From Marivivens geojensis (GTDB lineage: Bacteria; Pseudomonadota; Alphaproteobacteria; Rhodobacterales; Rhodobacteraceae), in assembly GCF_023540835.1 (NCBI RefSeq), contig NZ_JALKCU010000002.1:372001-436000 (forward strand): a DNA stretch of 64,000 nt, written 5' to 3'. The notes under the pieces were generated by a model that did no database searches, was not told the DNA's origin, and saw nothing but the letters and a program-made list of their open reading frames with translations. Below, piece by piece: positions 34,057 to 42,751 of the stretch. The position numbers were made by a program, and so were the translations under genes. Numbering within the stretch: position 1 is the first letter of the stretch; the number at the start of each line of letters is the position of its first letter.

Positions 34057-35088
34057 ATGCCCGATGGATCACACCTCCCCCCGATTGCCCATCTGACCCG
34101 CCGTCAAAAGGCGGCGCTCTTGGTGCAATATCTGATGGCGGACGGGCAGACGCTGAACCTCTCTGAGATGCCGGAGGATGCGCAAATCGCCCTCACCCGC
34201 GAGATCGCCGATATCGGCATGGTGGATCGGGCGACGGTGGATCATGTGGTGATCGAATTCCTCGACGAGATGGACCGCCTCGGCCTCACTGGGCCCGGTG
34301 GTATCTCTGCCGCGCTCGATGCGCTGTCGGGGCAACTCAGCGCGGGGACCACAGCGCGGCTCAACGATGAACTCTCTGGCACGGACCCTTGGCGGCAGAT
34401 CTGCAAGCTAGAGGTCGATCAAATCGTCCCTCTGGTCAATGCTGAGGCGATAGAGGTCTGCGCGATCACTCTGTCGAAACTCCCCGTTGATAAGGCTGCC
34501 CAAGTGCTGGGCCGTATTGCAGGCGAACGGGCGCGTCGCATCACTTATACCATGTCGCTGACCACGGGCGTGGCGCCTGAAACCGTCCTACGCATTGGCA
34601 CCGCGCTGATCGGGGACTATGGCAAACCGCGCGAAACGGCCTTTGCCCAGCCCGCCCCACGGCATCTGGGTGCGATCCTGACGGCCAGCGGGGCCGACCT
34701 GCGCGACAGTCTTTTGTCTGATCTGCATGACGATGATCCCGTGTTCACCGCGCAAGTTCGGCAGGCGATCTTTACCTTCGCCGATATCCCTGCCCGCCTG
34801 CCCCCGCCCGACGTGCCCAAAGTGCTACGTGCTGCGGATCAGGCCGATGTCGTGACGGCGCTAGCCCATGCAATGGCGATGGGTGGCGCGCTAGAGGCTG
34901 GGGCGGAGTATCTCCTTGCGAACCTGTCGCAGCGGGTGGCGGACCAGATCAAGGATGAGATGGCGGAGCGCGGCACCCCACGCAAGGCCGATGGCGAGGC
35001 CGCGCAGACCCGAATGACAGCCGTGATCCAGAAATTGGCCGAAACGGGTGAGATAACGCTCTTTTCTACGGGAGAGGACGCTGCGTGA
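34057..35088 (+). CDS. FliG-like flagellar motor switch protein, stand-alone
   Basis: 343 residues, full FliG length. N-terminal: RRQKAALLVQYLM and MVDRATVDHVVIEFLDEM; middle: KLEVDQIVPLVNAEAIEVCAITLSKLPVDKAAQVLGRI and RHLGAILTASGADLRDSLLSDL; C-terminal: VRQAIFTFADIPARLPPPDVPKVLRAADQADVVTALAHA and LSQRVADQIKDEMAERG ending KLAETGEITLF. The C-terminal helix keeps the Arg and the acidic pair that FliG uses for torque (SQR and KDE), but the usual ALKG lysine is absent and the LLDDR loop is PPPDV. No flagellar neighbours. Motor role is plausible but unproven; a paralogue is the alternative. Confidence 0.78.
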   Translation: MPDGSHLPPIAHLTRRQKAALLVQYLMADGQTLNLSEMPEDAQIALTREIADIGMVDRATVDHVVIEFLDEMDRLGLTGPGGISAALDALSGQLSAGTTARLNDELSGTDPWRQICKLEVDQIVPLVNAEAIEVCAITLSKLPVDKAAQVLGRIAGERARRITYTMSLTTGVAPETVLRIGTALIGDYGKPRETAFAQPAPRHLGAILTASGADLRDSLLSDLHDDDPVFTAQVRQAIFTFADIPARLPPPDVPKVLRAADQADVVTALAHAMAMGGALEAGAEYLLANLSQRVADQIKDEMAERGTPRKADGEAAQTRMTAVIQKLAETGEITLFSTGEDAA

Positions 35089-35156
35089 TCCATCCTGCTG
35101 CTTGAGATTGCGGTGCCAGCCCTTTATCTGAGGGGACAGACCGCACAGGATGGCAC

Positions 35157-36083
35157 ATGGCCCAGACCAAAGACAGCGACATTGGCACGACTGCCGACTG
35201 GGTGATTGACCGTATCTTGCGCGTCATGATCGGTGGGCTGATGCGTTTGCCCTATGAACGGCGCGTGGCGCTGATGGGGGCTGCGACCCGCAATGTCATT
35301 GGGCCTATTGCGGGCTACCGCAAACGGGCGTTGGATAACCTGTCGCTGATTTTCCCTGACATGTCTGGCGCCGAAAAATCCCGCATCGCTGATGGTGTAC
35401 TAGACAACGTGGGCCGCACCCTGATCGAAAATTATTCTTGGCAGGAATTCGGTCAGCGCCTCGCACGGGCTGACATCAGCGGTGATGGCATGGAGGCCGT
35501 CGAAGAGGCCCGAGCCAATGGCCGACCGATCCTATTTATCACGGGACATTTCGGCAATCACGAGGCCCCGCGTCAGGTGCTTACCAACAAAGGTTACATC
35601 ATTGGTGGCCTCTACCGTCCGATGAAAAATGCCTATTTCAACGATCACTACGCCAGCACGATGACCGAACTCTCTGGCCCCGTCTTTGCCCAAGGGCGGC
35701 GTGGCACGGCAGGGTTTGCGAAACATCTGCGTGGTGGCGGCATGGGCACGCTGCTGTTTGACGTGGCCGTGCCCGACGGTGTGCTGTTGGATTTTATCGG
35801 CCATCCCGCCATGACCGCGACCTCTGCCGCTGATATTGCGCTGCGGATGAATGCGCTCCTCGTGCCGTATTTCGGGATCCGACAGGCTGACGGTGTGACC
35901 TTCGACGTGGTCGTTGAGACGCCCATCGAACATACGACCCCTGAACAGATGATGGCAGAGGCGACCGCTCGTTTAGAGGCCCGCGTTAGGGCCAACCCCG
36001 AACAGTGGTTCTGGGTTCATAATCGTTGGAAGCCTCAGCGCACGCGCGCTGCCGATACGATCAACCCCGGCCCTGGTTCCTGA
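35157..36083 (+). CDS. LpxL/HtrB-like lysophospholipid/lipid A acyltransferase
   Basis: 308-residue inner-membrane acyltransferase. The catalytic HX4E motif is HFGNHE (131-136), the RRGTAGFAKHLRGGG region binds substrate, and the end EQWFWVHNRWK is diagnostic of the lipid A acyltransferase family. There is an amphipathic N-terminal helix instead of a long membrane segment. It starts 69 bases after the FliG-like gene and its last 49 bases overlap the convergent DUF1223 gene. Substrate (lipid A or phospholipid) cannot be told from sequence. Confidence 0.9.
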   Translation: MAQTKDSDIGTTADWVIDRILRVMIGGLMRLPYERRVALMGAATRNVIGPIAGYRKRALDNLSLIFPDMSGAEKSRIADGVLDNVGRTLIENYSWQEFGQRLARADISGDGMEAVEEARANGRPILFITGHFGNHEAPRQVLTNKGYIIGGLYRPMKNAYFNDHYASTMTELSGPVFAQGRRGTAGFAKHLRGGGMGTLLFDVAVPDGVLLDFIGHPAMTATSAADIALRMNALLVPYFGIRQADGVTFDVVVETPIEHTTPEQMMAEATARLEARVRANPEQWFWVHNRWKPQRTRAADTINPGPGS

Positions 36084-36739
36084 AGGATTACCACTGCTGG
36101 TGCGTCGCCTTCGATGGTCACCGAGAGCGACAACGGCGTGCGCGTGTCCCACTCGCCCAAATCGTCCCATGACGTGACGATGTTGGTGTAATCCACGGTC
36201 TTTCCAGCATTCTCGCCACGTTCAATATCGACCTGCGCATTGGGTTGGTAGCGCACGAGTTGCACCATCAGAGGCGTTGCAAAGCTCTGGAGAGATTCAG
36301 CCGTTAGGCTCAGCGTATTGCCTGACCGTTCAAGGTCCAAATCAATACCATCGGCCATGATGATATGACGTCGCATCAGCTCCATCAGTTCCATCGGGTG
36401 GGCACCAACCACATGATCCACACCGCCAATGACAAACTGCGGCGTGTAGATGGTTCGTTCGCCTGCTTGGGCAGCATATCGTTTCTGGCGTTCGGTAAAG
36501 GCAGGATTGGCAAAGCTATCAGCCCAACCAATGTAATCCCAATAATCCACATGCAGCGCCAGCGGGATCACATCATCACTCTGCGCCAATTCTGCAAGAA
36601 TTTCATCAGCAGGCGGACAGGACGAACAGCCCTGAGAGGTGAACAATTCAACAATAATGGGGGGATGATCATCCGCATGGGCAACTGCAGGCAGGGTCAA
36701 CGCCAAGCCACACATCACCGATCCCAATAGCTGTCGCAT
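36035..36739 (-). CDS. DUF1223 secreted thioredoxin-like protein
   Basis: 234 residues with a signal peptide (MRQLLGSVMCGLALTLPAVAHA). The DUF1223 domain begins VELFTSQGCSSCPPAD, with Cys38 and Cys41 forming a CxxC redox pair, followed by ALHVDYWDYIGWADSFANPAFTERQKRYA, TIYTPQFVIGG and the PLSLSVTIEGDAPAVVILQEP end. It is likely a periplasmic thiol protein; partner unknown. Convergent overlap with the acyltransferase gene. Confidence 0.92.
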   Translation of the reverse strand: MRQLLGSVMCGLALTLPAVAHADDHPPIIVELFTSQGCSSCPPADEILAELAQSDDVIPLALHVDYWDYIGWADSFANPAFTERQKRYAAQAGERTIYTPQFVIGGVDHVVGAHPMELMELMRRHIIMADGIDLDLERSGNTLSLTAESLQSFATPLMVQLVRYQPNAQVDIERGENAGKTVDYTNIVTSWDDLGEWDTRTPLSLSVTIEGDAPAVVILQEPGPGLIVSAARVR

Positions 36740-36872
36740 GTTTACATCCGTGTTCGTTTCCTAAGACCGATTTAGCGCAACACGATCACACTCTCCAATC
36801 AATGAATTGCGAGACTTTGACATGATTGCACAGAGGACACGATTTTCAGGGGCAAAGTCTGTGCGAATACGC

Positions 36873-37964
36873 TCAGGCGGTTTCACGTTCCAGCCTACGG
36901 GACAACGGCGATTTTCGGTCGAGTAGCCCCTCGCGTTCCATCGCCCATCGCAAGAGTTCCGCCTCGCGCGCAGTCAAACACATACGTGCCGCAGGGCCAT
37001 AATGCTCCCACCCGCCATGCAGCACAGGAAACACATCGAGGAGCGCGGCACGATCTGCCTCAGAGATGGTTTTGATGGCTTCGGGGCCGGGCAAGAGGCT
37101 TTCGCTCAGCAAACCGTCCGCCATCACAATGTCGTGCTGGTCGAGCGCGAAATGGACGTAATGCGCGAGCGCCCGTGGCTCTGACCGAATGAGGTCGCCA
37201 TCAATGAGATGTTTCGCCGCGACGAGCACGTCCTCTTCGCCAAAGAGTAGTTCAACAAAGGGGCCGTGAATCATCAGGCGGTGATTGGGCGAGACGTAGA
37301 CGGGCACTTCGTTATCTAAGACACCCGTGGCTATCCGAACGGGCGCGTTTTTCCCAACGCCAAGGATCGTGTTTTGCCCCACCCAGCGGATCGGCTGCAA
37401 TCCGTGATCCATGGTTTCGACCATATCACCCACGCGCAATTGCTGCACAGGCACCCAGCCCCGCGCCGTCTGGATCGTTGTCCCCGCGAGATAACAAACA
37501 AACATCTGATCGACGCCGGTGGTATAAATCCCTGTGTATTCAACGCCGTTCCATGTGCCGATGGTGACAGAGGAGACGGCGGAATAGTGACCCTCAGGGA
37601 TCGAGGTATCCATGAGGCGGTAGCCCCATGTCCCATCGGTGAACAACGTGACCTCAATAGCAAGGCCAGAGATCACCTGCCCGTTCATCACAATGGAGGA
37701 ATTGGTGTAAAGCGCGATTTCCTGTGGGTAGAGGGTCGTCGTCGGGCCGATAATATAATCGCCAAAGTACCTGATTGGGCCCAAGTCTAGGTCATCGTCG
37801 TTTATGACACCGTCGTTGTCACCATCGCGAATGGTATATTCAATGTAGTATGGGTTGTTGATCGTGTAACCGTTCAGGCTCTCATCAAGAACATCTTGAG
37901 AGAGAATCTCTGGGAACGGAAACTGGGTTGGCATGTACCAACCCCAACTGAGCGTATCGACCAT
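36873..37964 (-). CDS. Hint-domain protein with N-terminal calcium-loop region
   Basis: 363 residues. The N-terminal 155 residues are a beta-rich region of unknown fold containing RDGDNDGVINDDDLD (46-60), which matches a calcium-binding DxDxDG loop as in EF-hand or dockerin repeats. A Hint domain follows: nucleophile Cys157 in VCYLAGTTIQT, DMVETMDHGLQPIRWVGQ, and block B histidine in SPNHRLMIHGP (His228). A charged C-terminal tail of about 60 residues ends the protein. In Rhodobacterales such proteins are often secreted by type I systems, which is inference here; no signal peptide is seen. Confidence 0.88.
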   Translation of the reverse strand: MVDTLSWGWYMPTQFPFPEILSQDVLDESLNGYTINNPYYIEYTIRDGDNDGVINDDDLDLGPIRYFGDYIIGPTTTLYPQEIALYTNSSIVMNGQVISGLAIEVTLFTDGTWGYRLMDTSIPEGHYSAVSSVTIGTWNGVEYTGIYTTGVDQMFVCYLAGTTIQTARGWVPVQQLRVGDMVETMDHGLQPIRWVGQNTILGVGKNAPVRIATGVLDNEVPVYVSPNHRLMIHGPFVELLFGEEDVLVAAKHLIDGDLIRSEPRALAHYVHFALDQHDIVMADGLLSESLLPGPEAIKTISEADRAALLDVFPVLHGGWEHYGPAARMCLTAREAELLRWAMEREGLLDRKSPLSRRLERETA

Positions 37965-38086
37965 ACCGCAAAAACCTCGTGACTATACAGGATCTGTAAC
38001 GGCAGTATCCGTGGCAAATTTAGTGCCAAGGTCGGCGAGAGGGCCGAATAAAGTGCGCTTTGCGGTCGCAGCATGAAATACACAGA

Positions 38087-38162
38087 TTATCCACAGGGTT
38101 GCCCACCCCTAAGTGGTTCTATCCACAGGCTTACCCCCTGAATCCGATTTGCCGAATCCACA
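38087..38162. promoter_or_regulatory. Cluster of three DnaA-box-like 9-mers
   Basis: TTATCCACA (38087-38095, exact consensus), CTATCCACA (38119-38127) and GAATCCACA (38154-38162) are on the same strand, spaced 32 and 35 bases. They occupy the 219-base divergent region between the Hint protein and the gene at 38184, which otherwise holds no gene. Confidence 0.5.
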
Positions 38163-38183
38163 GGGGGGTGGTCGATTTGGGGG

Positions 38184-38648
38184 ATGGATATCCAACTCTC
38201 ACATCTGCGTCTTTCTACTGACGACGCCTACCCGCCTCTGCCGGAAAACCGCGCTTATGCGTTGGTTATTATCGCGCATGAGGAAACAACGGCCTATTGG
38301 CGTCGTGGTCTGGCGGAAATGATGGCTGTGGGGGCCTGTGTTCAGGCGAATATCTGGGGCAGTGACGCCGAAGAGTGGTGCGCGGACATCAACGCCGCCA
38401 ATGCTCTGTCCATCATGACAGAGGAACGCGCCGAATATTTCCCCGACATCGAGGTCTCCAGCCAGTCGTCGCGCGTGATCGACGATGTGTTCGACTTTGC
38501 GACCGCGCAAATGCACACGTCAGAGGCCGAAGAACTCAGCCTCTTGATTGTGTTGGAAATTGGCGAACCTGCGTGGCGCTATGATCTGTCGGGCATGGCC
38601 TGCCGAGCCGCCCGCGATTGGGGCGCCATGGCGGCCTATGCCTGCTGA
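38184..38648 (+). CDS. Conserved hypothetical protein
   Basis: 154 residues, acidic, soluble, with no signal peptide. Notable segments are VIIAHEETTAYWRRGLAEMMAVGACVQANIWGSDAEEWCADI and SEAEELSLLIVLEIGEPAW. No family recognised with confidence. GGGGGATG provides a tight ribosome site and start. The stop directly abuts the ccmG stop on the other strand. Confidence 0.75.
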   Translation: MDIQLSHLRLSTDDAYPPLPENRAYALVIIAHEETTAYWRRGLAEMMAVGACVQANIWGSDAEEWCADINAANALSIMTEERAEYFPDIEVSSQSSRVIDDVFDFATAQMHTSEAEELSLLIVLEIGEPAWRYDLSGMACRAARDWGAMAAYAC

Positions 38649-39188
38649 TCAGTTACCCAGCGCCTTTTCCAGTTCAGGCAAAAACCGGCTTTCATAGTCA
38701 GCACCGATCAACGGCCCTGCAAACCGATAGAGCACCGTGCCGTCTCCATCGACGATGAACGTCTCCGGAGGTGCGGTCACACCCCAGTCGATGCTGCCGC
38801 GCCCTGTGGCGTCAAAACCCGTCGCAAAAAACGGGTTGCCCAGTTCGGCAAGGTAATCGCTCGCCGCGCCTTGGGTATCGCGGAAGTTCACGCCCGCCAC
38901 ACGGTAGCCCTGTTCTGCCAGTTCATGCAGAACAGGATGCTCTGCACGACACGGCGGACACCAGCTCGCCCAGAAATTCACCAGCGTCACTTCGCCCGAC
39001 CGCAGCATTTCTGGCGTCAGTTGGACGGTGCCCTCAAGCGCCTCGGTCGGCAGGGCCGGAGCCTCTTTGCCGATAAAGGTCGACGGGAGTTTGTCGTCGT
39101 TGCCAAAATACATACCGCTGAAAAACAGCCCCGCGATCCCCGCAAAGATCACGGGGGGTAGGATTGCCAATACCGGAACCTTAGCCAT
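38649..39188 (-). CDS. ccmG: Thiol:disulfide oxidoreductase CcmG/DsbE
   Basis: 179 residues: one N-terminal membrane anchor (about 5-26) and a periplasmic thioredoxin domain with FWASWCPPC (Cys77 and Cys80). It reduces the apocytochrome CXXCH motif in cytochrome c maturation. Last gene of ccmABCDG on the minus strand, overlapping the ccmD stop by eight bases. Confidence 0.96.
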   Translation of the reverse strand: MAKVPVLAILPPVIFAGIAGLFFSGMYFGNDDKLPSTFIGKEAPALPTEALEGTVQLTPEMLRSGEVTLVNFWASWCPPCRAEHPVLHELAEQGYRVAGVNFRDTQGAASDYLAELGNPFFATGFDATGRGSIDWGVTAPPETFIVDGDGTVLYRFAGPLIGADYESRFLPELEKALGN

Positions 39189-39330
39189 GTTTCGATTCAA
39201 CCTCATCAAGTCGTTTCTTCGCGGCGCGGCTCTGGTTCAGGCTCACAAGCGCGAGCGCGACCAAGAGGCCGATCGTCACGCCGTAAGACAGCCAGATATG
39301 AAGCGTGTGTTTACCGAAATCGACCATCAT
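39181..39330 (-). CDS. ccmD: Heme exporter protein CcmD
   Basis: 49 residues with one membrane helix (IWLSYGVTIGLLVALALVSL) and a basic C-terminal tail, the size and layout of CcmD, which helps release holo-CcmE. The start at 39330 overlaps the ccmC stop (ATGATG containing TGA) and is preceded by GGAGGGC. Upstream in-frame extension is read-through of ccmC sequence and is discarded. Confidence 0.93.
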   Translation of the reverse strand: MMVDFGKHTLHIWLSYGVTIGLLVALALVSLNQSRAAKKRLDEVESKHG

Positions 39331-40058
39331 GCAGCCCTCCGAGCCCGCGCCTCGAGCGCATCCGCGCGCCGTAAACGGATATGTGTGTTCGTACGGATCA
39401 AAACCAATGCGACAAAAAAGAGCCCAAAGCCCAGCATCGAAATCACCGCAGGCCACCAGAACGACGCATCGATGTTAGTTTCGCGGTCGGCCGAAAAGGT
39501 CGCGGTTTGGTGCAGACCTTTACCCCAGAACATCGCAGCGTAGCGCGAGAGCACCGCAAAGACCGACCCCACGATGCAAAGGACCGAGGTCAGGTCGGCT
39601 GCAGTATCGTTGTCTTCAATCGCGGTCCAAAGGGCCATGTAGCCGATGTAGAACAGGAACAAGATCAGGAACGACGTCAGGCGCGGCTCCCATGCCCACC
39701 ATGTGCCCCATGTCGGTTGGCCCCAGATCGCGCCTGTTGCCAATGCGATCACGGTCATGATCGCGCCAATCGGTGCCGCTGCCCGTGCCGCAAGCGCCGA
39801 GACGTGATGACGGCGGATCAGCCAGATCAGCGAGGCAACCAGCATCATCATCCAGCCATTGATCGCCATCAGGGCCGAAGGCACATGGACGAACAAGATT
39901 TTCACCGAGTGTTCGAACTGGTCGGCTGCTGGGGTGTTGAAAAGACCCCAGAGCAAGCCAACCGCGATCAGCAACATCGACCCACCAAAGATCCACGGGA
40001 TCAGTGGTGCCGTTGTAGCCATAAATTTCTTGGGGTTTGCATATTCCCAGATCGACAT
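39327..40058 (-). CDS. ccmC: Heme exporter / handling protein CcmC
   Basis: 243 residues, six membrane helices, delivers heme to CcmE. The tryptophan-rich heme-handling motif is visible as WGTWWAWEPRLTS, with periplasmic His in HVPSALM and nearby. Start MSIWEYANPKKF at 40058; the frame continues 24 codons upstream into ccmB. Nineteen bases separate it from ccmB. Confidence 0.96.
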   Translation of the reverse strand: MSIWEYANPKKFMATTAPLIPWIFGGSMLLIAVGLLWGLFNTPAADQFEHSVKILFVHVPSALMAINGWMMMLVASLIWLIRRHHVSALAARAAAPIGAIMTVIALATGAIWGQPTWGTWWAWEPRLTSFLILFLFYIGYMALWTAIEDNDTAADLTSVLCIVGSVFAVLSRYAAMFWGKGLHQTATFSADRETNIDASFWWPAVISMLGFGLFFVALVLIRTNTHIRLRRADALEARARRAA

Positions 40059-40077
40059 GATGTCCCCTTTTGTTGTC

Positions 40078-40734
40078 TTAGCGCAGGTTGACCCGCAGCG
40101 CCGCAGCACTGGCGAATGGCAATAGCGCAAAAGCCCCTGCAGTAATACCCGCCAGCATTACAAAGGGCGTCGTCACATCCATCCCAGCCGCGCCACGGCG
40201 CACCGCTTCGGCCCCAAAGACCAGCGTCGGGACATATAGCGGCAAAACCAGAAGCGACAGCAAGAGGCCACCGCGCCGCAGTCCCACCGTCAGCGCAGCG
40301 CCAAAGGTGCCGATAATCGACAACGCAGGAGTGCCGAGCGCGAGTGAGATGAATAAGTAGCCATAGGCTTCTGAATTCATGTGCAAAAGAACACCCAGCA
40401 TCGGCGCGGCTAGGGTCAACGGAAGCCCCGTTGTCAGCCAATGGGCAATCGCTTTGATCAGGGCTGCGCCCTCAAGCGGGAGTGGCGAAGTGGCGAGGAG
40501 CGCCAAAGAGCCGTCTTCGTAATCCAGCGCAAAAATACGGTCGAGCGACAGAAGGCAAGCCAAGAGAGCCGCGACCCAGAGGATACCCGGCGCGATCGGC
40601 TCTAGCACAGAGGCATCAGGCCCCACGCCAAAGGGGATCAGCACCACGACGATCAGAAAGAACGCAAGGCCAAGGCCGAACCCGCCCCCTGCCCGCACAG
40701 CAAGCCAAAGATCACGTTTGAGAAGCGCGATCAC
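40078..40734 (-). CDS. ccmB: Heme exporter protein CcmB
   Basis: 218 residues, six membrane helices, permease partner of CcmA. The start [38 protein letters not shown] and the segment [33 protein letters not shown] are conserved in the family. A GTG start overlaps the ccmA stop (GTGA). Confidence 0.96.
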   Translation of the reverse strand: MIALLKRDLWLAVRAGGGFGLGLAFFLIVVVLIPFGVGPDASVLEPIAPGILWVAALLACLLSLDRIFALDYEDGSLALLATSPLPLEGAALIKAIAHWLTTGLPLTLAAPMLGVLLHMNSEAYGYLFISLALGTPALSIIGTFGAALTVGLRRGGLLLSLLVLPLYVPTLVFGAEAVRRGAAGMDVTTPFVMLAGITAGAFALLPFASAAALRVNLR

Positions 40735-41348
40735 AAGAACGCCTCGTCGCTGCCGCCAGATTGATCAGCAGATGCACGGAATGGCTCTAAGTCCAATTCG
40801 GGTGCATCAAGGCCAAGGTCGATGTGGGTCGCGATTACAGCGATACCGCCCTTGGCGAGGTGTTGATCGCGAATGAAATCAGCAAAGAGGTTCACCGAAA
40901 ACCGATCGAGGGATACTGTCGGTTCGTCAAGGAACAGCACCTTGCGCCCGATCACACCGAGCCGCGATAATCCGAGACGGCGTTTTTGCCCCGCCGACAA
41001 AGTGCCCGCCATGCGGTGGCGCAGATCGACCAGATCGAAGGCCTCGTAAATCGTGTCAGGCACGGGGTTGCCGTAGACCTCAGCCCAGAAGCTCAGGTTT
41101 TCTTCGACGCTCAGTTGCGCTTTGATCCCGTCCGCGTGACTGGCATAGGCCGCCTGATCGTCGGGCAGGTCAATTTCGCCACTCAGCGCAGGTTGCAGGC
41201 CCGCAAGCGTCCGCAAGAGCGTGGTTTTCCCGATGCCATTGGCCCCGCGCAGAACCAGTGCCTGCCCCGCCTCGACCGTGAACGACACGCCAGAGAGGAC
41301 AGGAACCCCACCGCGCGCGCAGGCCAGATCAGTGACCGCGAGGCGCAT
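40731..41348 (-). CDS. ccmA: Heme exporter ATP-binding protein CcmA
   Basis: 205-residue ABC ATPase that drives release of heme from CcmE together with CcmB. Walker A GANGIGKT (35-42), signature [14 protein letters not shown] and Walker B VLFLDEP are visible. Its start overlaps the stop of the Mth938-like gene by one base, so the operon begins at least at 41701. Confidence 0.97.
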   Translation of the reverse strand: MRLAVTDLACARGGVPVLSGVSFTVEAGQALVLRGANGIGKTTLLRTLAGLQPALSGEIDLPDDQAAYASHADGIKAQLSVEENLSFWAEVYGNPVPDTIYEAFDLVDLRHRMAGTLSAGQKRRLGLSRLGVIGRKVLFLDEPTVSLDRFSVNLFADFIRDQHLAKGGIAVIATHIDLGLDAPELDLEPFRASADQSGGSDEAFL

Positions 41349-41701
41349 CAGACGGGGATCAAGGCCAGCGCGACGCGGCGGCCTTCGGACAAGAGGACAT
41401 TGTAGGTGCGGCAGGCCGCGGGCGAGGACATCGGTTCAGCGCCAATGCCAGCCTCGTCTAATGCGGTGCGTAGGGAGGCAGGCAAATGGGCGATTTCTGC
41501 GCCCGTGCCGACAAAGATCACATCGACCACATCTTTGAGCGCCAAGAGCGCCTCAACGTCGTCATAGCCGCCCCAAGAGGACACGCCCGTAGAGGTCACG
41601 ACCAGCGGGCCTTCAAAGACCTCACCACCGATGCGGAAAAAACCGGGACCATAGCCATCAACGGGCTTGGCATCGGAATAAACGACCTCGTTCAAACGCA
41701 T
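41348..41701 (-). CDS. Mth938-like / NDUFAF3-related protein
   Basis: 117-residue single-domain protein of the Mth938 (DUF498) fold. [20 protein letters not shown] and [15 protein letters not shown] are the conserved segments. Its mitochondrial relative assists complex I assembly; in bacteria the role is unclear. Lies between secF and ccmA and is translationally coupled to ccmA, but separated from secF by a stem-loop. Confidence 0.88.
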   Translation of the reverse strand: MRLNEVVYSDAKPVDGYGPGFFRIGGEVFEGPLVVTSTGVSSWGGYDDVEALLALKDVVDVIFVGTGAEIAHLPASLRTALDEAGIGAEPMSSPAACRTYNVLLSEGRRVALALIPV

Positions 41702-41744
41702 GTCTTATCCTCTTTGCTCAGGGCCTGTTACCGCGCCGTGGGTC

Positions 41745-41774
41745 CTTGGGGTTTGAGATAGCTCAATCCCCAAG
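41745..41774 (-). other. Stem-loop just downstream of secF
   Basis: Thirteen-base arms (41745-41757 and 41762-41774) with one mismatch and a four-base loop, five bases past the secF stop. On the minus strand the T-run lies before, not after, the stem, so it is not a standard intrinsic terminator. Confidence 0.55.
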
Positions 41775-41779
41775 AAAAA

Positions 41780-42748
41780 TCAGGCATCAATGTCCATGAA
41801 CTGGTTGCCCGTAGGTTTCTTTTCCTTCGACCAGTCACGTTTCACACCGAGCATAAGCACGATGTTCTTTGCAACATAGATCGACGAATAGGTACCGACC
41901 AGAATGCCCCATGTGATCGCAAAGACGAACCCACGGATCACGTCACCGCCAAGAACCAAGAGCGCAATGAGCGCCAATAGCGTGGTGCCCGAGGTCATGA
42001 TGGTCCGGCTCAGCGTTTCGTTGGCCGAGAGGTTCAGCACGTCGATCAGCGGCTTTTGCTTATACTTGATCAGGTTTTCACGAGCGCGGTCAAACACGAC
42101 CACGGTATCGTTGATCGAATAGCCCACGATGGTCAAAAGCGCCGCGATGGTCGCAAGGTCGAACTTGAACTGGAACACCGCCCACAGGCCGATGGTGATT
42201 GCCACGTCGTGGATCAAAGCCACAACAGCGCCCACCGCAAACTGCCATTCGAACCGTAGCCAGATATAGGCCACAATCGCGACAAGCGCCGCGAGAACGG
42301 CATAAACCGCCTTTGAGATCAATTCGCCCGACACCTTGGGACCAACGGATTCGACAGAGGCAAACGTCACCGCAGGATCGACTGTTTGCAGAGCCGCCTC
42401 AACATTGGCCACGATGTCTTGGGAAATGCTTTCCTGACCGTCTTGGGCCTGAATGCGGATCATCGCAACGTGCTGATCGGCGGCAAATGTCGGGTCAAAG
42501 ACCTGCGTGATCACCACATCGCCAAGGCCGAGCGGATCAATCGCCGCGCGGTAATCCGCAACATCAACAGCGTTCGTGCTGTCTGTGCGGATCGTGGTGC
42601 CGCCACGGAAGTCGATACCAAAGTTAAGCCCCATCACGAAGAACGCGATGACAGAGGCAATCACCAACACCACAGACGCCCCAAAGGTAGCGCGTGCGAC
42701 GCGGAAGAAATTGAAGTTCGTGTTGTCAGGGACAAGACGCATCCGCAT
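41780..42748 (-). CDS. secF: Protein translocase subunit SecF
   Basis: 322 residues, six membrane helices plus the first periplasmic domain. GIDFRGGTTI (about 49-58) and the TM5 motif SINDTVVVFDRARENL are SecF signatures. With SecD it uses the proton gradient to pull pre-proteins out of SecYEG. Three bases separate it from secD. Confidence 0.97.
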   Translation of the reverse strand: MRMRLVPDNTNFNFFRVARATFGASVVLVIASVIAFFVMGLNFGIDFRGGTTIRTDSTNAVDVADYRAAIDPLGLGDVVITQVFDPTFAADQHVAMIRIQAQDGQESISQDIVANVEAALQTVDPAVTFASVESVGPKVSGELISKAVYAVLAALVAIVAYIWLRFEWQFAVGAVVALIHDVAITIGLWAVFQFKFDLATIAALLTIVGYSINDTVVVFDRARENLIKYKQKPLIDVLNLSANETLSRTIMTSGTTLLALIALLVLGGDVIRGFVFAITWGILVGTYSSIYVAKNIVLMLGVKRDWSKEKKPTGNQFMDIDA

Positions 42749-42751
42749 GGC

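Noticed and set aside
37965-38183. Replication origin
   Set aside because: Only three DnaA-like boxes, no AT-rich unwinding stretch, and none of dnaA, hemE, parAB or gidA nearby.
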